NCBI GenBank assembly: GCA_910578785.1
Contig: CAJTSJ010000001.1
Coordinates: forward strand, 150,612-214,611
Reading direction: 5' to 3'
DNA: 64,000 nucleotides
DNA from: an uncultured Muribaculum sp.
Lineage (GTDB): Bacteria > Bacteroidota > Bacteroidia > Bacteroidales > Muribaculaceae
The translations under genes were made by a program, and so were the position numbers. The notes under the pieces are model-generated. The model was not told the DNA's origin. It searched no databases and was given only the letters and a program-made list of their open reading frames with translations. The first letter of the stretch is position 1. Every line of letters begins with the position of its first letter. This document shows positions 1 to 8,703 of the stretch, piece after piece.

Positions 1-262
1 CGGCTTCGTTCATCCCGATCCAGGCCTCCGACAGGAGCGAATCGCCCATGTTGAACAGCGCCACATAATCCAGCTCGTCATCCGACCCGGCGCGTACCTG
101 AGCCACGAAATTGTCGACGCATCCGGTGTCACGGTGCTTCCACATCAGCGGCCGACCGTCGCGCGTGAGCCTACCGCCCACTATCGCCGACGTACACGCA
201 TACGCCGGGGCAATGCACATCGACATCATCGTCAAAACAATCAGGTGCTTTAGCTTTCCCAT
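1..262 (-). CDS. Secreted C45-like Ntn acyltransferase/hydrolase, 3' end beyond window
   Basis: The first 87 residues of a leftward gene are present; the rest lies outside the window. Residues 1-22 form a signal peptide ending PAYA. Residue 23 is a Cys that opens the stretch CTSAIVGGRLTRDGRPL and is followed by WKHRDT. A Cys exposed at the mature N-terminus, followed by a GG...DGRPL..K.RD pattern, is typical of peptidase C45 and acyl-CoA:6-aminopenicillanate acyltransferase-like Ntn hydrolases, in which that Cys is the nucleophile. The substrate cannot be inferred. The start codon lies 26 bases after the bglX stop on the same strand, so the two are probably co-transcribed. Export is supported by the sequence; the exact family is inferred from the N-terminus alone. 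Confidence 0.7.
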   Translation of the reverse strand, partial: MGKLKHLIVLTMMSMCIAPAYACTSAIVGGRLTRDGRPLMWKHRDTGCVDNFVAQVRAGSDDELDYVALFNMGDSLLSEAWIGMNEA

Positions 263-288
263 AAGCGGTGTATCAGCTCTCGTAGGCA

Positions 289-2592
289 TTATTTGTCAAG
301 TGAAAACGGAAGCGTCAATACATCGGAACTGTTGCCGCCGACCATCATGTCAAAGTCGCCAGGCTCGCAGACATATTCCAGATTGTAATTGAAGAACTTA
401 AGGTTGTCGGGGGTGACTTTGAACTCTACCTTGCGGCTCTCGCCCGGCTTTAGATTAATACGCTGGAAATGCTTTAGTTCCTTGACCGGACGCGAAATGC
501 TCGCCACCTTATCGCGGATATACCACTGCACGACCTCGGCTCCGTCCCTGTCGCCCTTATTGGTAACCGTCACGGAAGCGGTGATCGAGCCGTCGGGAGC
601 CATTCTGTCAGCCGAAAGATTGAAGTCGCTATAACCGAAGTCAGTATAGCTGAGTCCGTAGCCGAAAGGATAGAGCGGCGTGTTGCTCACATCGAAGTAG
701 TTGCTTCTGTACTTCTGGTAGCGCGTTGAGCTGTCCGGAACCGGACGACCCGTATTGAGATGGCTGTAATAGACAGGTATCTGTCCGACATTGCGCGGCA
801 TCGAGGCTGTGAGCTTGCCCGACGGATTGACATCGCCGAACACAACGTCGGCAATAGCGTCGCCGGCTTCAGAACCGCCGAACCAGACATTGAGTATAGC
901 AGGAACCGTGGCGGATTCCTGAGTCATCACTGTCGGACGGCCGGAGAAGTTCAGCATTACTACCGGCTTGCCGGTGGCAAGAAGCGCGGACAGAAGCTCC
1001 TTCTGCGCATCGGGAAGGTCAAGATTGCTGCGGCTTGATGATTCGCCGCTGAACTCCGACGACTCACCCAAGGCGGCCACTATCACATCGGCTTCGGCAG
1101 CTACGCCCAAAGCTTCGGCCAGCATCTCTTCGGCCGAACGGCTGTCGCGCATTTCGCGCCCAAACACAGTGGCGTCGGCTTCGAGATTCGGGTCATGGCA
1201 GAGGTTGGAGCCTTTGGCATACAGAATCTCGGCCTTGCCGTCGACGGCGTCGCGGAAAGCATCGAGCAACGTCTTATATTTTGAGAACTCGGCGGCCACG
1301 CTCCACGTTCCCGGCATGTTGGATGCGGTATTGGCAAGCGGCCCCACAAGGGCTATTTTCCCTTTTTTGGCAAGCGGCAGAAGGTTATCTTCATTCTTAA
1401 GCAACACAAAAGTCTCCGCGGCGATTCTGCGGGCGGCGGCACGGGTGGCATCCGTGTAGATCTCCCGCTTTTCGTTTTCAGGGCTGATGAACTTATATGG
1501 ATTCTCAAAAAGGCCCAGACGATACTTTGCTTCGAGTATACGGCGAACGGCGGTGTCGATTTCAGCCATAGTCACGTCGCCCTGCTCAAGCGACTTGGCC
1601 AAAGTGCCGTTAAATCCGTTGGCAACCATGTCCATATCCGTCCCTGCTTTAAGAGCCTTTACGGAAGCTTCCTGCAGATTGCCCACACCATGCATGGCCA
1701 TCTCCATAATCGACTCGTAGTCAGTGACCACAAATCCTTCAAAGCCCCATTGGTCGCGAAGCACATCGGTAAGAAGCCACTTGTTGGCAGTGGCCGGAAT
1801 GCCGTCAACCACATTGAACGACGACATCACGCTTGCCGCGCCGGCATCGACCGCGGCCTTATAAGGGGGAAAGTAGTCGTTGTACATTCTCAGACGGCTC
1901 ATGTCCACCGTATTATAGTCACGGCCGCCTTCAGCAGCGCCATAAAGGGCGAAATGCTTGACACAGGCCATGATGTTGTCGTTGCCGGTGAAAGTGCCGT
2001 CGCCCTGATAACCACGGACCATAGCTTCGGCAACGCGCGAACCGAGATACGGGTCCTCTCCGGCGCCTTCGGCCATACGCCCCCAACGCGGATCACGGCT
2101 GATGTCGACCATCGGACTGAACGTCCAGCATATACCGGCCGACGAGGCTTCCTTAGCGGCAACTTTGGCCGACTCTTCGACAGCGTCCATATCCCATGAA
2201 CATGACAGAGCCAACGGTATCGGAAACACCGTCTCATAGCCATGAACCACGTCCATACCGAAAATCAGCGGTATGCCCAGACGGCTTTCTTCGACGGCTA
2301 CGCGCTGCAATGCTCCAATCTTCTCGGCCCCCTTGACATTGAACACACCTCCGACCTTTCCTGAGGCTATCATGTCGGAAATATTGCTTTTACGTACCTC
2401 TCCGGTAACAATATCGCCGGCCGCAGGCAGATTCATCTGACCCAACTTTTCTTCAAGGGTCATTCTCGACATAAGGTCCGTGATGAACTTGTCCATCTTT
2501 TCATCGTCGGTCTTTGACTGTGAGGCAAATGCCACACCGCTTGCCGCGAGAGCCAACACCAGTGCCATCTGCTTGAAATGCAATCTATTCAT
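289..2592 (-). CDS. bglX: Periplasmic beta-glucosidase, glycoside hydrolase family 3 (BglX-like)
   Basis: GH3 beta-glucosidase of about 767 residues, expected to release glucose from the non-reducing ends of beta-glucosides in the periplasm. A signal peptide begins at MNRLHFKQ and ends near GVAFA. An ATG five codons upstream (2607) is in frame, but the inner start gives the proper signal peptide and is preferred. The N-terminal GH3 domain carries KHFALYGAAEGGRDYN and the nucleophile motif VVTDYES, with Asp291 as the catalytic residue. The GH3 C-terminal domain and a terminal fibronectin III-like domain follow, as in BglX. A C45-like hydrolase follows 26 bases downstream. A -7 box lies at 2668-2676. 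The family is certain; the natural substrate is not. Confidence 0.93.
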   Translation of the reverse strand: MNRLHFKQMALVLALAASGVAFASQSKTDDEKMDKFITDLMSRMTLEEKLGQMNLPAAGDIVTGEVRKSNISDMIASGKVGGVFNVKGAEKIGALQRVAVEESRLGIPLIFGMDVVHGYETVFPIPLALSCSWDMDAVEESAKVAAKEASSAGICWTFSPMVDISRDPRWGRMAEGAGEDPYLGSRVAEAMVRGYQGDGTFTGNDNIMACVKHFALYGAAEGGRDYNTVDMSRLRMYNDYFPPYKAAVDAGAASVMSSFNVVDGIPATANKWLLTDVLRDQWGFEGFVVTDYESIMEMAMHGVGNLQEASVKALKAGTDMDMVANGFNGTLAKSLEQGDVTMAEIDTAVRRILEAKYRLGLFENPYKFISPENEKREIYTDATRAAARRIAAETFVLLKNEDNLLPLAKKGKIALVGPLANTASNMPGTWSVAAEFSKYKTLLDAFRDAVDGKAEILYAKGSNLCHDPNLEADATVFGREMRDSRSAEEMLAEALGVAAEADVIVAALGESSEFSGESSSRSNLDLPDAQKELLSALLATGKPVVMLNFSGRPTVMTQESATVPAILNVWFGGSEAGDAIADVVFGDVNPSGKLTASMPRNVGQIPVYYSHLNTGRPVPDSSTRYQKYRSNYFDVSNTPLYPFGYGLSYTDFGYSDFNLSADRMAPDGSITASVTVTNKGDRDGAEVVQWYIRDKVASISRPVKELKHFQRINLKPGESRKVEFKVTPDNLKFFNYNLEYVCEPGDFDMMVGGNSSDVLTLPFSLDK

Positions 2593-2667
2593 GATTGTAA
2601 ATATCATTCTTTAAATCGTTTAATATTCGGTAATTACGGACGCAACCGCGCCACAGACATATTCCAT

Positions 2668-2676
2668 GCAAAGGTA
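2668..2676 (-). promoter_or_regulatory. Bacteroidota -7 promoter box of bglX
   Basis: Leftward TACCTTTGC matches TAnnTTTGC. It predicts a transcription start near 2664 and a leader of about 70 bases. No clear TTTG is seen at the -33 position. Confidence 0.5.
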
Positions 2677-2750
2677 ATGAAAATATAATAGAATCACATT
2701 GATTCGCTCATGGTAATCAGAATCGTAATTATTATGAAAAGTAAAATCAA

Positions 2751-3281
2751 TTACAGCCGGGAGATGTTTTTCTCGATGTTTCTCTTGGTGGAAAGCAATC
2801 CCGGCGAAAGCACGCCATATTCCATCATGTCCATTACCGTCTTTAGTTCACCTATCAGCTCGGGAAAAAATTTACACATTTGAAACGCCTGCACAAGTGC
2901 TAATCCCCTGATGGCACATGGTTCAGTCGAGTTGATTTTACCAAGGCAATAATCCAAATAATCAGCTCTGATATCTTCTGCCTTTACAGGAATATCGCTA
3001 AGGATTCTGAGAAGTAATCGCTTCTTCCCACTATGAGTCTCCCTCAGCAATAAATCAATCAATTCATCCCTTTTGGTATGAATCCAAATCTTATCGCCAC
3101 CACTGAAATTGGTGAAAATCCATAAAACATTGTATCCGACCCTATCATTGTTGTCAGCGATAAGGGAAAACATCAACTGCTTTGTACTATTATTGCCTGA
3201 GCCTGACGCCGAGCGACACAGCTCGCGAATTTCCGCGACGCCAATTCTCTCGCTCAATTTCTCTTGAAGAACCGATTCCAT
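2751..3281 (-). CDS. Hypothetical protein, probable alpha-helical repeat fold
   Basis: A 176-residue protein that I do not recognise. It has no signal peptide or membrane segment. The body is rich in Leu and predicted helices (for example ELIDLLLRETHSGKKRLLLRIL and GLALVQAFQMCKFFPELI), with helix-turn-helix spacing like HEAT/ARM repeats; similar short helical proteins of unknown role occur in Bacteroidales. It stands alone between bglX and tRNA-Lys. A -7 box ends four bases before its ATG, so the message may be leaderless. The HEAT-like assignment is inference from residue pattern only. Confidence 0.6.
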   Translation of the reverse strand: MESVLQEKLSERIGVAEIRELCRSASGSGNNSTKQLMFSLIADNNDRVGYNVLWIFTNFSGGDKIWIHTKRDELIDLLLRETHSGKKRLLLRILSDIPVKAEDIRADYLDYCLGKINSTEPCAIRGLALVQAFQMCKFFPELIGELKTVMDMMEYGVLSPGLLSTKRNIEKNISRL

Positions 3282-3284
3282 AAT

Positions 3285-3293
3285 GCAAAATTA
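3285..3293 (-). promoter_or_regulatory. -7 promoter box abutting the start of the 2751-3281 gene
   Basis: Leftward TAATTTTGC ends four bases before the ATG at 3281. If the usual start-site distance applies, transcription begins within a base or two of the start codon. No -33 TTTG is evident. Confidence 0.5.
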
Positions 3294-3387
3294 CGGGTCA
3301 GCGGATTTTTCCGGTGGGTGGGTATTACAAAAATCGCTGAAACTGTCTTAGTTTCAGCGATTTACTTGATTTTGACATTTTGTCTTG

Positions 3388-3460
3388 TGACCCCGGAGAG
3401 GCTCGAACTCTCGACCCACTGATTAAGAGTCAGTTGCTCTACCAACTGAGCTACGGAGTC
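3388..3460 (-). tRNA. tRNA-Lys (anticodon CTT)
   Basis: A 73-base cloverleaf. Acceptor GACTCCG pairs with CGGGGTC, with one G-T pair. The D stem is GCTC/GAGC. Anticodon stem ACTGA/TCAGT encloses the loop CTCTTAA, giving anticodon CTT. The T arm is GAGAG-TTCGAGC-CTCTC. CCA is not encoded in the genome. An upstream promoter lies at 3527-3558. Confidence 0.96.
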
Positions 3461-3526
3461 ATGTTTTTTTTTGTTGACCCGCTAATCTCTTTTAGCGGTT
3501 GAGGAGGTGTCTCTCTCAATTGCGAT

Positions 3527-3558
3527 GCAAAGGTAAGGACTATTTTGCACTCCACAAA
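3527..3558 (-). promoter_or_regulatory. Promoter of tRNA-Lys
   Basis: Reading leftward, TTTG (3555-3558), 19 bases, then TACCTTTGC (3527-3535). This is a full match to the Bacteroidota -33/-7 promoter, about 65 bases before the tRNA. Confidence 0.75.
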
Positions 3559-3781
3559 ATTTTTTAGGCATTTTTTTTGACAACTCACTATTTTTATTGA
3601 TTTCAGACTATCAAAATCCCCCAAACAAGACTCCGTCAAGGGGTCTGGACTTCCGAAATGGCCCGAAACCGGACTCGCACACATCTACTTCATTTAGTAC
3701 TTCATACATAAACGAAACTAAAAATACATCATGATTATATTTTTAAACAATATCATAATCGTGCATTAGGATAAAATTAGC

Positions 3782-3790
3782 TACCTTTGC
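3782..3790 (+). promoter_or_regulatory. -7 promoter box abutting the PBP1A start
   Basis: TACCTTTGC is followed by ACAC and then the ATG at 3795. The predicted start site lies at or next to the ATG. A second in-frame ATG at 3801 would leave a leader of only a few bases. Confidence 0.6.
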
Positions 3791-3794
3791 ACAC

Positions 3795-6158
3795 ATGAAT
3801 ATGATAAGCAAAAAATCGCGCCTCATAATAACCATTATGTGGGCTACATTTGGTGTCGCAATTGCGTCAGTGTTTATAGTTCTGTTCCTTATATATAATG
3901 GAGCTATCGGGTATATGCCCGCCATCGAGGAACTAAAAAATCCGAAGGACCGATTTGCATCAGTGGTCTACTCCTCGGACGGCGAAGAGCTTGGCCGCTA
4001 CTTTTCCGGTACAGGCAACCGCGTATACGCCGACTACGACGACATCTCGCAGCATGTCATCGACGCGCTTATAGCCACGGAGGACTCCAGATTTGAGGAG
4101 CACTCAGGAATCGACGTAAAGGCGCTCGGCCGCGTGGCCGTCAAGACTTTGCTCATGGGCCAGAAAAATGCCGGAGGCGGTTCGACCATAACCCAACAGC
4201 TCGCAAAACAGCTATATTCGCCGTCGAGCTCCGGATTGATGCAGCGCGCACTTCAGAAACCTATCGAGTGGATGATAGCCGTAAAGCTCGAACGATTCTA
4301 TTCGAAGGACGAGATTATAAAAATGTACCTCAACCAGTTCGACTTTCTGTACAATGCAGTGGGCATAAAGTCGGCGGCATACGTATATTTCGGCAAAGAC
4401 CCGAAGGACCTCGCCGTAGAGGAGGCCGCTACGCTCGTGGGCATGGTTAAGAATCCGTCATACTTTAATCCGGTCCGCAAACCCGAACGCGTGAGGGAAC
4501 GCCGCAATGTGGTCCTGGAGCAGATGTATAAGAACGATATGTTGACGAGAGAAGAGCTTGATTCGCTCAGACAGCTTCCGTTGACCCTGGATTTCCACCG
4601 CGCAGACCACAAAGAGGGCCCGGCACCATATTTCAGAGAAGAACTACGCCGTATACTGCGGGCCAAGAAGCCGGTCAAGTCGGACTACCACGCCTGGGAA
4701 CAGCAGAAATTTGTCGACGACTCTATAGCATGGGAAACAAACCCTCTGTACGGATGGATTGAAAAGAATCCGAAATCTGACGGATCCAAATATGACATTT
4801 ACACCGACGGACTGAAGATATACACCACTATCGACTCGCGCATGCAGCGTTATGCCGAAGAAGCCGTGGTGGAACACCTCGGACAGACCCTGCAACCAAG
4901 CTTTTTCAAAGAGAAGCGGGGAGTCAAAGGCGCTCCATATACAACAAACCGGTCCGAACTCAGCCAGAGTCAGCTTGAAAACCTGGTGGACAAAGCCGTG
5001 AAATCTACCGAGCGCTATATCGCCATGAAGCATGCCGGAAAGTCGGAAGCAGAAATTACACAAGCGTTCAACACACCCGTCGAGATGAAAGTGTTCAGCT
5101 ACTCAGGCCCGGTTGACACCATCATGACCCCCATGGACTCGTTGATATACAGCAAACACTTTCTACGCGCAGGATTTATGTCGATGGACCCTGTGTCCGG
5201 ACATGTAAAAGCTTATGTCGGAGGGCCGAACTTCTCTTTCTTTCAATACGACATGGTATCTACAGGCCGACGCCAGATCGGATCGACAATAAAGCCGTTC
5301 CTCTACACATACGCCATGGAAGAGGGCTTCACGCCTTGCGACGAATTCCTCAACGAACAACCCACTATCTACGACGAACTCGGACGCCCGTGGACACCGC
5401 GAAATTCAGGCACGTCGCGCGTAGGAGAGATGGTCGACATCAGATGGGCCCTTACAAACTCCAACAACTGGATTTCTGCCAGACTCATGAGCCAGCTGTC
5501 GCCGGCGCAACTCGTCAGAAACATGCACAACTTCGGCATAACCAACCATCTCGACCCCGTAATCTCACTGTGCCTCGGGCCGTGCGACGTGTCGGTAAAA
5601 GAGATGGTCACAGCCTATTCGGCATTCGCCAATAACGGAATGAGAGTCGACCCTATGTATGTAACAGCCATCGCCGACAACAACGGCAACATAATCAGCG
5701 AATTCGCTCCTCGCCACACTGAAGTGATCAGCAACGAGGCATATTATAAGATTCTGTCTATATTATTAAACGTCGTTGACGGAGGAACAGGCAACAGACT
5801 CCGCCGCGCCCCATACAATCTGACAGCGCAGACCGGAGGCAAGACCGGAACCACTAACTCCAACTCCGACGGCTGGTTCATGGGATTCACCCCGCAGCTG
5901 GTGTCAGGCACATGGGTCGGAGGCGACGAACGCTACATCCACTTCAACGGAATGGCCTTGGGCCAAGGAGCATCGATGGCACTGCCGATTTACGGAAAAT
6001 TCATGTCGAAAGTGTACAACGACCCGACGTTGCCCTACAGCCAGGATGCAAAATTCAAATTCCCGGCAGGAATCGACCTATGCCATAAGGAATATTACGG
6101 CGAATTTGTCGACGAATCGCCCGACACCCAGGAAAGCATAGAAGGCGTGTTCGACTAA
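3795..6158 (+). CDS. Penicillin-binding protein 1A, bifunctional transglycosylase/transpeptidase
   Basis: Class A PBP of 787 residues that polymerises and cross-links peptidoglycan at the outer face of the inner membrane. One membrane anchor spans about residues 10-35. The GT51 transglycosylase domain carries the EDSRF motif with the catalytic Glu96, then GGSTITQQLAKQ. The transpeptidase domain has the nucleophile motif STIK (Ser497), SNN at 556-558 and KTGTT at 683-687, so both activities look intact. Length is normal for the family. The start at 3795 is four bases after a -7 box; an ATG two codons later is possible. A 16-bp terminator hairpin follows at 6189. Confidence 0.95.
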   Translation: MNMISKKSRLIITIMWATFGVAIASVFIVLFLIYNGAIGYMPAIEELKNPKDRFASVVYSSDGEELGRYFSGTGNRVYADYDDISQHVIDALIATEDSRFEEHSGIDVKALGRVAVKTLLMGQKNAGGGSTITQQLAKQLYSPSSSGLMQRALQKPIEWMIAVKLERFYSKDEIIKMYLNQFDFLYNAVGIKSAAYVYFGKDPKDLAVEEAATLVGMVKNPSYFNPVRKPERVRERRNVVLEQMYKNDMLTREELDSLRQLPLTLDFHRADHKEGPAPYFREELRRILRAKKPVKSDYHAWEQQKFVDDSIAWETNPLYGWIEKNPKSDGSKYDIYTDGLKIYTTIDSRMQRYAEEAVVEHLGQTLQPSFFKEKRGVKGAPYTTNRSELSQSQLENLVDKAVKSTERYIAMKHAGKSEAEITQAFNTPVEMKVFSYSGPVDTIMTPMDSLIYSKHFLRAGFMSMDPVSGHVKAYVGGPNFSFFQYDMVSTGRRQIGSTIKPFLYTYAMEEGFTPCDEFLNEQPTIYDELGRPWTPRNSGTSRVGEMVDIRWALTNSNNWISARLMSQLSPAQLVRNMHNFGITNHLDPVISLCLGPCDVSVKEMVTAYSAFANNGMRVDPMYVTAIADNNGNIISEFAPRHTEVISNEAYYKILSILLNVVDGGTGNRLRRAPYNLTAQTGGKTGTTNSNSDGWFMGFTPQLVSGTWVGGDERYIHFNGMALGQGASMALPIYGKFMSKVYNDPTLPYSQDAKFKFPAGIDLCHKEYYGEFVDESPDTQESIEGVFD

Positions 6159-6188
6159 TTTTTTTATTTGAGACAGACCAAATCACAT

Positions 6189-6224
6189 AAAATTAATTAC
6201 GGAATTATTTCCGTAATTAATTTT
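6189..6224 (+). terminator. Perfect 16-bp hairpin: PBP1A terminator, overlapping next promoter region
   Basis: Arms 6189-6204 and 6209-6224 are exact reverse complements around a 4-base loop (TTAT), and the 3' arm runs into T residues. It can end PBP1A transcription. It also sits where the -33 element of the downstream promoter (-7 box 6232-6240) would be, so it could double as an operator. Confidence 0.7.
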
Positions 6225-6231
6225 TAATTTA

Positions 6232-6240
6232 TACATTTGC
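6232..6240 (+). promoter_or_regulatory. -7 promoter box of the carboxyltransferase gene
   Basis: TACATTTGC, about 42 bases before the ATG at 6282. An in-frame TTG inside this box is therefore not a credible start. Confidence 0.65.
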
Positions 6241-6281
6241 GAAAACGAACTATTAACCAAACTAATCAAATCAGTATCGGT

Positions 6282-8153
6282 ATGCAGACACGTAAATTGA
6301 AAATCAGAGACCTCACCTTGCGTGACGGCCAGCAGTCTTTGTTCGCAACCCGTATGAACCAGGCATGTATCGACCGCCTGCTTCCTCTCTATGAAGACGC
6401 AGGATTCTACATCATGGAAGTATGGGGCGGCGCAGTACCCGATTCAGTTATGCGCTATCTTGACGAATCGCCTTGGGACCGCCTACGCATCATCAGCAAG
6501 GCAATGAAAGGCAAGTCGCTTCTTTCAGCACTCTCTCGCGGACGCAACCTCTTCGGCTACGTCCCCTACCCCGACACTGTGCTTGAAGGATTTTACAAAG
6601 AAGCCATCAAAAACGGACTGAACGTAATGCGTATTTTCGATGCGCTGAACGACCTCGACAATGTCAAGGAGTCCATACGCATGATCAACGAATTAGGAGG
6701 CATACCCGACGGAGCAGTCTGCTACACGGTAGACCCCAAAGACGAAGTCAATGAAAAGCCCAAAGGCTTCCTCTCAAAACTGTTCGGAAAGAAAGCGGAA
6801 GCTCCGGAAAAAATATTTACCGACGAATACTTTGTTGAAAAGGCCCGCGCCATGGAAGCCTATGGCGCCAAGATCATAACCCTCAAGGATATGGCCGGCC
6901 TTGTCAATCCGGCAAGAGTGGCAAGCATAATGCCTAAGCTCAAGAATGCGCTGACAGTTCCCGTGGACTTCCATACCCACTGTACTCCGGGTTACGGTCT
7001 GGCATCGTCGCTCATGGCCATACTCCACGGAGTAGACATCCTCGACACCAACATATGGTACTTCGGAGGAGGCTCGGCAGCTCCCGCCATTGAACTCATA
7101 TATGTATTCTGCCAGAAGCTCGGAGTAGAGGTAGAAGCCAACATGGAAGCCGTAGGACGTATACGCAAGGAACTCAAGAATGTCCGCATGGAACTCAAGG
7201 CCTTCGACCTCGGCAAGAAATTCCCCAACGATTTCGACCCGCTGACCGACAAACTGCCCGCAGAAATCGACGCCCTGTTTGACAAGGCGATCGCAGAAGC
7301 CAAAGCCAACAACGAAGAGGCGCTGCTCGACGCCTGCCACGCCATCGAAGACTACTTCGGATTCCCGAAACCCAACCTGCTCGTCAAAGATGCGGAAGTG
7401 CCCGGCGGCATGTACTCCAACATGGTAGCCCAGCTTAAGGCCCTGCAGGCCGAAGACCTTCTCGATGACGCGATGAGACTGATTCCGAAGGTTAGACGCG
7501 ATGCCGGACTTGTACCATTGGTAACCCCGACAAGCCAGATTGTAGGAAGCCAGGCCGTCAGCGTGGCACTCGACCGCAAGAAGGGCAATCCCGACTATTC
7601 GAACCCCTCCAACCAGTTCATTTCGCTCGTAAAAGGCGAATACGGACACACTCCGGTGCCCGTCACTGCCGAGTTCCGTGAAAAAATCACCGGAAGCCCG
7701 GTTGAGAAAGCTTATGACGTAACCAAATATAAGAAGCCCGAAAACCCCACCCTCGACGACATGGGCGGAGTAAAACTCGCTAAAAACGACGAAGAATACC
7801 TACTTCTGGAGCTCCTGCCATCAGTAGCAAACACTTTCCTACGCAAGCGTCGCTCAGAAGAATGGGAAAAGGCTTCGGAAGCAAACAAACCCAAGCAAGA
7901 AGCTGTAAAAGAAGAAGCGAAAGTCGAAGAGCCTATAACCGGCCCGACACTGGTGGCTCCGATGGGCGGACGTATTATAGCCGTCAACTTCAAGGCCGGC
8001 GACAAAGTCAAGAAGGGCGATACCATTCTGACTTACGAAGCCATGAAGATGGAGAACGACGTTCAGGCTGAACACGATGCAACCATCAAGCGCATATTTG
8101 TCAAACCGGACGAAGTTGTAGGTACCGAAGCCGTTTTGGTAGAATTCGAGTAA
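6282..8153 (+). CDS. Biotin-dependent carboxyltransferase: pyruvate carboxylase subunit B / oxaloacetate decarboxylase alpha type
   Basis: A 623-residue enzyme moving CO2 between biotin and pyruvate/oxaloacetate. The N-terminal HMGL-like TIM barrel starts at IRDLTLRDGQQSL and carries the metal-binding HTH in DFHTHCTPG. The conserved carboxylase domain follows. A linker rich in Lys, Glu and Pro leads to a biotinyl domain with EAMKM, in which Lys589 is the biotin site. The start at 6282 is used because upstream in-frame codons overlap the promoter. No biotin carboxylase or membrane beta subunit lies beside it, so the sequence does not separate a pyruvate carboxylase half, a decarboxylase alpha subunit and a transcarboxylase 5S-type subunit. 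Confidence 0.88.
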   Translation: MQTRKLKIRDLTLRDGQQSLFATRMNQACIDRLLPLYEDAGFYIMEVWGGAVPDSVMRYLDESPWDRLRIISKAMKGKSLLSALSRGRNLFGYVPYPDTVLEGFYKEAIKNGLNVMRIFDALNDLDNVKESIRMINELGGIPDGAVCYTVDPKDEVNEKPKGFLSKLFGKKAEAPEKIFTDEYFVEKARAMEAYGAKIITLKDMAGLVNPARVASIMPKLKNALTVPVDFHTHCTPGYGLASSLMAILHGVDILDTNIWYFGGGSAAPAIELIYVFCQKLGVEVEANMEAVGRIRKELKNVRMELKAFDLGKKFPNDFDPLTDKLPAEIDALFDKAIAEAKANNEEALLDACHAIEDYFGFPKPNLLVKDAEVPGGMYSNMVAQLKALQAEDLLDDAMRLIPKVRRDAGLVPLVTPTSQIVGSQAVSVALDRKKGNPDYSNPSNQFISLVKGEYGHTPVPVTAEFREKITGSPVEKAYDVTKYKKPENPTLDDMGGVKLAKNDEEYLLLELLPSVANTFLRKRRSEEWEKASEANKPKQEAVKEEAKVEEPITGPTLVAPMGGRIIAVNFKAGDKVKKGDTILTYEAMKMENDVQAEHDATIKRIFVKPDEVVGTEAVLVEFE

Positions 8154-8170
8154 CAATTTTACTCTAAAGT

Positions 8171-8202
8171 TTTGTCAGATAAACTAAAATTCGTAAATTT
8201 GC
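8171..8202 (+). promoter_or_regulatory. Promoter of rpmE2
   Basis: TTTG (8171-8174), a 19-base spacer, then TAAATTTGC (8194-8202). This is one of the best promoter matches in the window. It leaves an untranslated leader of about 74 bases. Confidence 0.8.
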
Positions 8203-8279
8203 ACGCCATTACAGATTGTCGCCTTACCAGCGTAATTTAGTAAATCTGAACAACAACAAATATAAAAACTATAAAAACG

Positions 8280-8534
8280 ATGAAACAAGACATCCATCCT
8301 TCTAACTACCGCGAAGTAGTGTTCAAAGATATGTCGAACGACGAAATCTTCATCACTCGTTCGACCGTAGCCTCAAAAGAGACTATCGAAGTTGATGGCG
8401 TTACTTATCCTTTGGTAAAGCTTGAAATCACAAGCTCTTCACACCCGTTCTTTACCGGCAAGCAGAAGCTCGTCGACACCGCAGGACGTGTGGACAAGTT
8501 CATGAGCCGCTACGGCAACCGCAAGAAAAAGTAA
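8280..8534 (+). CDS. rpmE2: 50S ribosomal protein L31 type B
   Basis: An 84-residue L31 of the zinc-independent type B class. It starts MKQDIHPSNYREVVFKDMS and includes SSHPFFTGKQKLVDTAGRVDKF. The Cys residues of zinc-binding L31 are absent. It binds the 50S subunit near the central protuberance. It is a single-gene unit with its own promoter, a leader of about 74 bases and a strong terminator at 8568. Length is normal. Confidence 0.97.
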   Translation: MKQDIHPSNYREVVFKDMSNDEIFITRSTVASKETIEVDGVTYPLVKLEITSSSHPFFTGKQKLVDTAGRVDKFMSRYGNRKKK

Positions 8535-8567
8535 TCGGTCTTGCAAACCGTTTCAACCCATACAGGC

Positions 8568-8593
8568 AAAGGCATCCGAATCCGGATGCCTTT
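8568..8593 (+). terminator. rpmE2 terminator
   Basis: An 11-bp perfect stem (8568-8578 with 8583-8593), 4-base loop, followed by a T-rich tail (TTTGTTATTTC). Confidence 0.85.
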
Positions 8594-8668
8594 GTTATTT
8601 CTATTCGCGCCCAATCTATTCTGCGAAACTTTTATAGCCTAAATAGTTCAAAAATTCCATAAAATGTG

Positions 8669-8676
8669 TACTTTTG
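8669..8676 (+). promoter_or_regulatory. -7 promoter box of aroE
   Basis: TACTTTTG, about 27 bases before the ATG at 8704. It overlaps an in-frame upstream TTG and so argues for the 8704 start. No clear -33 element. Confidence 0.5.
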
Positions 8677-8703
8677 TACAATTCATCATTTCAACAATTC
8701 ATT

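Larger units (their letters stand above)
3461..3794. other. Intergenic spacer between tRNA-Lys and PBP1A
   Basis: An AT-rich spacer between divergent units. It holds the tRNA-Lys promoter (3527-3558) and the -7 box of PBP1A (3782-3790). No gene or repeat is seen in the middle part. Confidence 0.6.

Noticed and set aside
3451..3684. 77-codon leftward frame over tRNA-Lys
   Set aside because: It runs into the tRNA gene and its promoter; no protein features.
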